Assembly: GCA_026993705.1 (NCBI GenBank)
Contig: JALWSJ010000076.1
Span: 1 to 6,536, forward strand
DNA length: 6,536 nt
Source: Flavobacteriales bacterium
GTDB lineage: Bacteria > Bacteroidota > Bacteroidia > Flavobacteriales_D > Parvicellaceae
Reading direction: 5' to 3'
The notes beneath the pieces are model-generated. The model was not told the origin of the DNA, did no database searches, and saw nothing but the letters and a program-made list of their open reading frames with translations. Positions within the stretch are counted from its first letter, which is position 1; the number at the start of each line of letters is the position of its first letter. The position numbers and the translations under genes were made by a program. Positions 1 to 4,479 of the stretch are shown piece after piece.

Positions 1-142
1 GGATAGAACGGCATGTTTGAACTCCTTTTTGCTCTCCTCCTTTTGAGGGCAAAAAGAGTGAGTAGTGATAGCCCGACCCTCATTTTCAAAAACAACGTTT
101 CGCGAGAGCGATATGTTGTTTTAGAAAATGAGGGGAACGCCC
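1..142 (+). ncRNA. Structured two-hairpin element, candidate flavobacterial non-coding RNA
   Basis: Two hairpins with a GC-rich linker stand out from the AT-rich surroundings. Hairpin 1 pairs 21-36 with 45-59 (about 15 pairs, one bulged C at 24/25, one T.G pair, 8-base loop). The linker 60-76 contains AGCCCGA. Hairpin 2 pairs 77-96 with 115-134, 20 base pairs with one mismatch, and its apex holds a further TCGC/GCGA stem closed by a GAGA (GNRA-type) loop at 100-111. GGAACGCCC follows. No T-run follows on either strand, so it is not a simple terminator. The layout recalls intergenic elements that recur in Flavobacteriia, and I would test it against the Rfam Flavo-1 family; that link is from memory and unproven. 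The strand is assumed from the T.G wobble and the GNRA loop. The 5' end may lie outside the window. A 68-codon frame across the region (13-219) is judged incidental. Confidence 0.55.
77..134. repeat. Near-perfect 20-bp inverted repeat (hairpin 2)
   Basis: Left arm 77-96 (CCCTCATTTTCAAAAACAAC) is the reverse complement of right arm 115-134 with a single mismatch (position 88 against 123). The 18-base centre contains the nested TCGC-GAGA-GCGA mini-hairpin, so almost the whole 58 bases can fold as one long rod. The arm is long enough that chance is unlikely in sequence of this composition. Confidence 0.85.
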
Positions 143-188
143 AAATCAAAAAAACATTAAAAACAACATTTATTCAATTTGATTTTCT

Positions 189-196
189 TATATTTG
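189..196 (+). promoter_or_regulatory. Bacteroidota -7 promoter box, TATATTTG
   Basis: TATATTTG matches the Bacteroidota -7 consensus TAnnTTTG exactly and lies 26 bases before the lipoprotein start, which would give a leader of roughly 20 bases. A good -33 TTG at the usual spacing (17-19 bases upstream) is not visible; a TTTG at 178-181 is too close. I call it the likely promoter of the 223-1899 gene. Confidence 0.5.
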
Positions 197-222
197 AGGC
201 AATTAATCAATTCTTTTGACAA

Positions 223-1899
223 ATGAAAAAGACATTCTTAGCTTTAGGTATTGTATTGGGATTTTCGCTGACGTGGGACTCTTGTAAAAAAGAAACCACA
301 CCTGAACCTGTACAAAAACCAAGTGATTCTACCAACAATAATAGTATTGACCCGACTGAAATACGGTTAAACCCTAATACTTTTATTGTTTCCGAAACAA
401 TTAATAATGAATTGATGAATATTTCGGACAATGAAATCAAGTTTTCGGCTTCGGCTAACACGGCTGATTTAGCCAATATACAGGTGGGTAGTTTATTAGC
501 TTCGGGGATACATGCCAATGCTCCTTACGGTTATTTGAGAAAAGTAACAGCGGTATTGAAAGATAATAATTATACGTTTGCTACGGAGGATGTAAGTTTA
601 TCGGAAGTGGTAGAACAAGGGGATTTGAACGGGGAGCAACCTTATGCCGACAATGGTTCTAATCATATTTCGTTTTCGATTAATGAGATTTTGTATGATG
701 CCGACGGAAATAACTACACCACCAATGACCAAGTTAAATTAATGGGTTCTTTGGCGTTGATTCCTACCTTGAAAATTGAAGCGGATTGGCAGTTTCCTTA
801 CACGCTTAAAAGAATTAAGGTAGGCTACAAAATGGAGCGAATTTCCAATCTTCAATTGGTGGGGCAAACGGCTCTTCCACAAGATTACCAGGTGGAAGTT
901 ACGGTGATGGATAAACCACTCCCTCCTATTGAGTTTTTTATCGGTTCTTTACCGGTTGTGGTTACAAGTAATGTTGTTTTAAAAGCAGGGATTAACGCAA
1001 GTGGTGAGGTTCTTTTTAATGTTGATTTTAACGAGACTTCAACCGTGGAATCTTATGTTGAAAAGCCGAGTGGTGTGGCGTTAAATGATTTTCAGAATTG
1101 GGTAACTTCTACAACCAAAACGCAAAATTCAAATATTAACGAAAATAGCTTACTTGATTACTACTTGAATTTCAATGGTGATTTGCCTTATATTACTGCT
1201 GATTTGGATTTCTTCCTTTACAATTCTTCCAACATAAAAACCGGCTTGGGTGCAGAAGCGGCTCTTAACGTTTCTGCTCTATGTTCTACGGGGAACGGTT
1301 GTAACTTTGATATTGATTTAAAACTAAAAGGTTGTTTTGATTTAAGACTGAAATTATTTAACCTTGATTTTGTAAACAACACCATTTGCCCTTACGAAAA
1401 TCAATTTGATATATGGGAAACAGCTTCTAACGGAGGTAGCAATATCGGTTGTACGGATTCCAATTCCCCAAACTATAATGCTAATGTAACTTCGGATGAC
1501 GGTTCTTGTCAATACGCGTATATCCAAAATGTAGAACTGATTAACTTTAACCCGCAAAACAATGGTTCTGATTGGGATAATGGTACAGGAGCAACTGTTA
1601 ATCCGGATATTATAGTACAGATTAAAAAGACAAATGATGCTAACTGGTTGATTGAAACCAATGCTGCAGATGATTGTAACTCAACAAACTTACCGTATAG
1701 CTATAACACCGGAAGTGGAATTATGCTAACGGATGAGAGTTGGACAATTGAGTTCTCTGACGAGGATTTATACTTTAACGACTTGATGGGGTCTGCTACT
1801 TTTAACCCTATTGATATGATTAGAGTGAACAACAGCACAAGCTACTTGGATGTAAGCAATAATGGAAATACGGCTCGTATTTACTTTAATATTCAATAA
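223..1899 (+). CDS. Surface lipoprotein with GCTD/DDGSC motif and C2-like C-terminal domain
   Basis: A 558-residue exported protein of unknown function. Residues 1-20 form a lipoprotein signal (MKKTFLALGIVLG core) ending before Cys21; the lipobox TWDSC is unusual at -3 and -2, but CKKE after the cleavage point resembles the acidic/lysine tag of Bacteroidota surface lipoproteins. A Pro/Ser/Thr/Asn-rich linker (about 22-45) follows, then a long region with beta-strand-like character and a cysteine cluster (C354, C360, C371, C389). GCTD (409-412) to DDGSC (425-429) is a short motif common in secreted Bacteroidota proteins, often found between domains. Residues about 430-558 look like a calcium-binding C2-type beta sandwich: DWD near 450-452, PD at 461-462, and a DED...ND...G stretch (513-523). 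I infer an outer-surface binding or adhesive role, with no known substrate. No Shine-Dalgarno is seen; the start is fixed by the signal peptide. It may be cotranscribed with the gene 58 bases downstream. Confidence 0.85.
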   Translation: MKKTFLALGIVLGFSLTWDSCKKETTPEPVQKPSDSTNNNSIDPTEIRLNPNTFIVSETINNELMNISDNEIKFSASANTADLANIQVGSLLASGIHANAPYGYLRKVTAVLKDNNYTFATEDVSLSEVVEQGDLNGEQPYADNGSNHISFSINEILYDADGNNYTTNDQVKLMGSLALIPTLKIEADWQFPYTLKRIKVGYKMERISNLQLVGQTALPQDYQVEVTVMDKPLPPIEFFIGSLPVVVTSNVVLKAGINASGEVLFNVDFNETSTVESYVEKPSGVALNDFQNWVTSTTKTQNSNINENSLLDYYLNFNGDLPYITADLDFFLYNSSNIKTGLGAEAALNVSALCSTGNGCNFDIDLKLKGCFDLRLKLFNLDFVNNTICPYENQFDIWETASNGGSNIGCTDSNSPNYNANVTSDDGSCQYAYIQNVELINFNPQNNGSDWDNGTGATVNPDIIVQIKKTNDANWLIETNAADDCNSTNLPYSYNTGSGIMLTDESWTIEFSDEDLYFNDLMGSATFNPIDMIRVNNSTSYLDVSNNGNTARIYFNIQ

Positions 1900-1957
1900 A
1901 ACGTTAAATTAACAAGTAACAAATTATCAAAACTATACACATACAGCACTTTAAATT

Positions 1958-3169
1958 ATGCTAAAAATTGGAATTATTAAAGAAGGTAAAACTCCCCCAG
2001 ACAAAAGAGTTCCTCTTTCTCCTGAGCAATGTGAGTACATCATGAACAACTACGATGATGTAGAAATTTACGTTCAAAAGAGTGATATTCGTAAATTCCC
2101 CGATAGAGAATATGAACGAAGAGGAATAGCCGTGGTTGACGACGTAAGCGATTGTGATGTTTTAATGGGAGTAAAAGAAGTGCCAATTGACCAACTAATT
2201 CCTAATAAAAAATATATATTCTTTTCGCATACTTTTAAAGAACAACCTTATAACAGAGAATTGCTACAAGCGATAATTGACAAAAATATTCAATTAATCG
2301 ACTGGGAAGTCATTACAAATGCAAAAGGACAAAGGTTAATCGCTTTCGGAAGATACGCCGGAATTGTGGGAGCTTACAATGCGTTTTTGGCTTATGGTTT
2401 AAAAACAAAACACTATACATTAAAACCTGCCCATCAATGTGAAGACCGTGCAGAAATGGAAGCCGAGCTTCCGAAAATAGATTTACCTAATGATTTTAAA
2501 TTGGTAATTACAGGTAAAGGACGTGTTGGAAAAGGAGCGTTGGAAGTGGTGGAAAAAGTTAAGGGATTAACAGAGGTTACTCCAGAGGAATTTTTAAACA
2601 AAGAATTTGACCATCCTGTTTATACAGTTTTAGAAGTTTCTGATTACTACGAAAGAGACGATAAAAAGCCGATGGTTAAATCGGAGTTTTATAAAAATCC
2701 AAAAGGCTATCATTCGGTATTTCCAAAATATGCCAAAGTTGCAGATATGTACATTGCTTGTCATTATTGGGATAGTGAATCTCCTTATATCTTCACAAGA
2801 GAAGATGCCAAAGACAAGGATTGGAATGTAAAAATTGTAGCAGACATCAGTTGCGACATTGATTGTGCGGTTGCCTCTACCCTACGCCCTTCGACCATTG
2901 CCGAACCATTATACGGATATAATCCACAAGAAGAAAAAGAGGTTGACTTTTTTGATGAAAATGCAATTGGCGTTATGGCTGTAGATAATTTACCTTGTGA
3001 GTTACCTAAAGATGCTTCTGAAAGTTTTGGAGAAATGTTCATTGAACACGTTTTAGAGCCATTAAGAGGAAATGATCCTGAAAACATTATTGAACGAGCT
3101 TCGGAAACCAAAGACGGTAAGCTGACTGAACATTTTGCTTACTTAGAAGATTATTTAAAAGGTAAATAA
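1958..3169 (+). CDS. NAD(P)-dependent oxidoreductase, alanine dehydrogenase / LYS1-type saccharopine dehydrogenase family
   Basis: A cytoplasmic 403-residue enzyme of the AlaDh_PNT / lysine-oxoglutarate reductase superfamily. The N-terminus has the family signature KEGKTPPDKRVPLSP (8-22), with R17 at the conserved substrate-binding position. VKEVP supplies K73 and FFSH supplies H91, the places of the catalytic Lys and His in yeast Lys1, and DWE (115-117) matches its conserved acidic position. The dinucleotide-binding region carries GKGRVGKGA (186-194). The C-terminal DISCD (296-300) and TLRPST (308-313) segment is typical of the lysine/saccharopine branch rather than true alanine dehydrogenase. 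The likely reaction joins or splits lysine and 2-oxoglutarate through saccharopine, but direction and cofactor (NADH or NADPH) cannot be read from sequence. Automatic pipelines may call it alanine dehydrogenase. Length is normal for a single-domain enzyme. No promoter box is seen in the 58-base gap upstream; a strong terminator follows the gene by 21 bases. Confidence 0.8.
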   Translation: MLKIGIIKEGKTPPDKRVPLSPEQCEYIMNNYDDVEIYVQKSDIRKFPDREYERRGIAVVDDVSDCDVLMGVKEVPIDQLIPNKKYIFFSHTFKEQPYNRELLQAIIDKNIQLIDWEVITNAKGQRLIAFGRYAGIVGAYNAFLAYGLKTKHYTLKPAHQCEDRAEMEAELPKIDLPNDFKLVITGKGRVGKGALEVVEKVKGLTEVTPEEFLNKEFDHPVYTVLEVSDYYERDDKKPMVKSEFYKNPKGYHSVFPKYAKVADMYIACHYWDSESPYIFTREDAKDKDWNVKIVADISCDIDCAVASTLRPSTIAEPLYGYNPQEEKEVDFFDENAIGVMAVDNLPCELPKDASESFGEMFIEHVLEPLRGNDPENIIERASETKDGKLTEHFAYLEDYLKGK

Positions 3170-3190
3170 TCAAATCTAATATACTTACTC

Positions 3191-3225
3191 AAAGCCACTA
3201 AAAAGTTTTTTTAGTGGCTTTTTTT
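3191..3225 (+). terminator. Intrinsic terminator after the dehydrogenase gene
   Basis: AAAGCCACTAAAAA (3191-3204) pairs perfectly over 14 bases with 3208-3221 across a three-base GTT loop, with GCCACT/AGTGGC as the strong core, and a run of seven T ends at 3225. It is well placed to end the transcript that contains the dehydrogenase. The A- and T-rich lower stem means it could also work, more weakly, in the opposite direction. Confidence 0.93.
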
Positions 3226-3264
3226 GGTGCAATTTTTGTTGATTCCAGTGCGATAATTCATGAG

Positions 3265-3918
3265 ATGAAAACAATCGTACTATTCATATTACTATCTTTA
3301 CCTTTTATCGGAAAGGCACAACAAACAGACACTGTTTATATCGATAATATTTACTTGGAAGGCGTTGATATCATTGCTCACGATTCAGCCTATATGGCTA
3401 ACTACCGAAGAACTAAATATTTTGTAAAAGAAATTTATGTTTACGCAATGTTGGCGGCTCAAATGCTCAATGAAATTGAAGATACCTTAGCACTTATTCC
3501 TAAAGAGAAAGACAGAAACAAATATATTCGACATGCTTATAGAGATTTGAAAAAGGAATTTGGTTACGAAATCAGCCAATTGACTATAACTAGAGGACAT
3601 TTTTTAATGAAAATTCTCCATAAAGAAACAAGAAGAACAGCTTATCAAATTGTTGAACAATACAGAGGAAAATTACAAGCTAAATCTTGGGAAACCATAC
3701 TTCGACTAAACGGTACAACTTTAAAAAAACAATATTCCCCTGAGATTGAAGACATCGTACTCGATAGAGTTTTAAAAGAAATAGAAGAAGGGAAAATTAA
3801 ACCAAAACCCCGACCTCCCGTTACCGAACGCGGAAGAAAAGCAGCTAGAAAAAGAAAAAAAGAACAAAGAAAAAAATTAAAAGAAAGTAAACATAACAGA
3901 AAAAGAAAAATCAGTTAA
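3265..3918 (+). CDS. Secreted DUF4294-like protein with highly basic C-terminal tail
   Basis: A 217-residue exported protein of unknown function. The start at 3265 is chosen because it gives a clean signal peptide (MKTIVLFILLSLPFIGKA, cut before Q19); the longer frame from 3214 would begin inside the terminator stem. The body (about 22-170) fits the DUF4294 pattern I know from flavobacteria: a short beta-like lead-in (DTVYIDNIYLEGVDI), then helices with YVYAMLAAQMLNEI (58-71), KYIRHAYRDLKKEFGYEI (86-103) and the KILHKETRRTAYQIVE stretch (116-131). After residue 176 the tail is extraordinarily basic, 21 Lys/Arg in 41 residues. Location is inferred to be the periplasm or outer face, where such a tail could bind nucleic acid, lipopolysaccharide or peptidoglycan, though nothing here proves that. 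The preceding terminator makes this its own unit, but no convincing promoter is seen in 3226-3264. Confidence 0.85.
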   Translation: MKTIVLFILLSLPFIGKAQQTDTVYIDNIYLEGVDIIAHDSAYMANYRRTKYFVKEIYVYAMLAAQMLNEIEDTLALIPKEKDRNKYIRHAYRDLKKEFGYEISQLTITRGHFLMKILHKETRRTAYQIVEQYRGKLQAKSWETILRLNGTTLKKQYSPEIEDIVLDRVLKEIEEGKIKPKPRPPVTERGRKAARKRKKEQRKKLKESKHNRKRKIS

Positions 3919-3919
3919 T

Positions 3920-3937
3920 TGACCACGGTCATTTTTT
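3920..3937 (+). terminator. Weak terminator-like hairpin after the DUF4294-like gene
   Basis: TGAC (3920-3923) pairs with GTCA (3928-3931) around a CACG loop, flanked by A.T pairs with one mismatch and followed by six T (3932-3937). It starts two bases after the stop codon. The stem is short, so termination may be inefficient. Confidence 0.4.
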
Positions 3938-3984
3938 ATTGAATAATTTATTTTTAAACACTAGATTTAATATCAAAATATTTA

Positions 3985-3992
3985 TACCTTTG
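3985..3992 (+). promoter_or_regulatory. Bacteroidota -7 promoter box, TACCTTTG
   Basis: TACCTTTG matches TAnnTTTG exactly and is followed by GC, as is common in Bacteroidota promoters. It ends six bases before the ATGATG at 3999, so transcription would begin at or next to the start codon. A clear -33 TTG is not visible at the normal spacing (only TTT at 3966-3968). Confidence 0.5.
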
Positions 3993-3998
3993 CGTTCA

Positions 3999-4358
3999 AT
4001 GATGAAGAAATTAAACATATTGATGTTCTTCTTTTTAATAACAGCTCTTTCCTTTGCTGTTGTGGGTATGGAGTACACCCGAACGTTACCTCTTTCTAAT
4101 ATAACTTCTGAATATATTGAAAATATAGATGAAGAAGACTTGATGCCTACCTTGAATATTGAAGCTTTTGTGGTAAAGGCATACACCTCGGGAGGTAATG
4201 ATTTTACCTCTACTCTTCAAACAGTGGCTATAGATACAACCTCTCCGTTTGAAATCTTTTTTACTATTAAAACTCCAATTTGTATCAGTAGCTTTATACA
4301 ATTAAAGTATTTTTCTAATTTTCTTTTAGATTATATTCAATCTTTGCACTTTACCTAA
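3999..4358 (+). CDS. Small exported protein of unknown function upstream of dabA
   Basis: A 119-residue protein that I do not recognise. A hydrophobic N-terminal segment, about residues 4-22 after MMKK (LNILMFFFLITALSFAVVG), looks like a signal peptide or a single membrane anchor. The rest is a short polypeptide with an acidic patch (ENIDEEDLMP, 41-50), beta-like stretches (TLNIEAFVVKAYT; TSPFEIFFTIKTP) and a second fairly hydrophobic C-terminal stretch (95-112). It has one cysteine, C95. The frame is open back to 3939, but the upstream codons cover the putative promoter, so 3999 or 4002 is the better start. It lies 121 bases before dabA with no strong terminator between, so it could be cotranscribed with it. 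A link to inorganic-carbon uptake is only guilt by proximity. A real gene is likely because of the promoter, the signal segment and the absence of a better frame on either strand. Confidence 0.6.
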   Translation: MMKKLNILMFFFLITALSFAVVGMEYTRTLPLSNITSEYIENIDEEDLMPTLNIEAFVVKAYTSGGNDFTSTLQTVAIDTTSPFEIFFTIKTPICISSFIQLKYFSNFLLDYIQSLHFT

Positions 4359-4382
4359 TATAATCTAACTATTTTCTATACA

Positions 4383-4403
4383 GACAACCTCTATCAAGTT
4401 GTC
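4383..4403 (+). other. Small hairpin in the gap before dabA
   Basis: GACAAC (4383-4388) and GTTGTC (4398-4403) are perfect inverted repeats around a 9-base centre. The sequence after it is not a T-run, so I do not call a terminator; it could be a leader hairpin or an operator half-site pair. Six pairs is short enough to arise by chance. Confidence 0.3.
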
Positions 4404-4429
4404 ATCTTCTAATGGGATTTATCCTGATA

Positions 4430-4470
4430 TAGTCTATTTAGTCTATCTTTAATTAACCTTATTAACCCTT
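4430..4470 (+). repeat. Two pairs of 9-base-period direct repeats upstream of dabA
   Basis: TAGTCTAT occurs at 4430-4437 and again at 4439-4446, and TTAACC occurs at 4453-4458 and 4462-4467. Both pairs repeat with a period of exactly 9 bases. They fill most of the last 50 bases before the dabA start. They could be binding sites for a regulator that reads tandem sites, or mere slippage in AT-rich DNA. A TATATTCG at 4471-4478, one mismatch from the -7 box, lies right after them but only one base before the ATG. Confidence 0.35.
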
Positions 4471-4479
4471 TATATTCGT

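Noticed and set aside
77..134. Long hairpin as an intrinsic terminator of an upstream gene
   Set aside because: No T-run follows on the + strand (GGAACGCCC then A-rich) or on the - strand, and the loop and linker are GC-rich and patterned.
13..219. 68-codon open frame over the 5' structured element
   Set aside because: It runs through both hairpin arms, has no promoter or signal, and its sequence looks like translation of the structured element; the nucleotide pairing explains the region better.
1903..1913. Palindrome GTTAAATTAAC after the lipoprotein stop as a terminator
   Set aside because: The centre is one base, too small to form a hairpin loop, there is no GC core and no T-run; it is more likely chance in AT-rich DNA.
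2785..3111. Minus-strand open frames opposite the dehydrogenase and elsewhere (207-518, 1354-1557, 3929-4186, 4086-4301)
   Set aside because: They are antisense to well-supported genes or a more plausible + strand gene, lack promoters and recognisable motifs, and look like incidental frames.
3214..3264. Upstream start for the DUF4294-like gene
   Set aside because: This start lies inside the terminator stem and T-run; the ATG at 3265 gives a clean signal peptide.
3939..3998. Upstream start for the small exported protein
   Set aside because: It would put 20 extra residues before the signal segment and would be upstream of the TACCTTTG promoter box.
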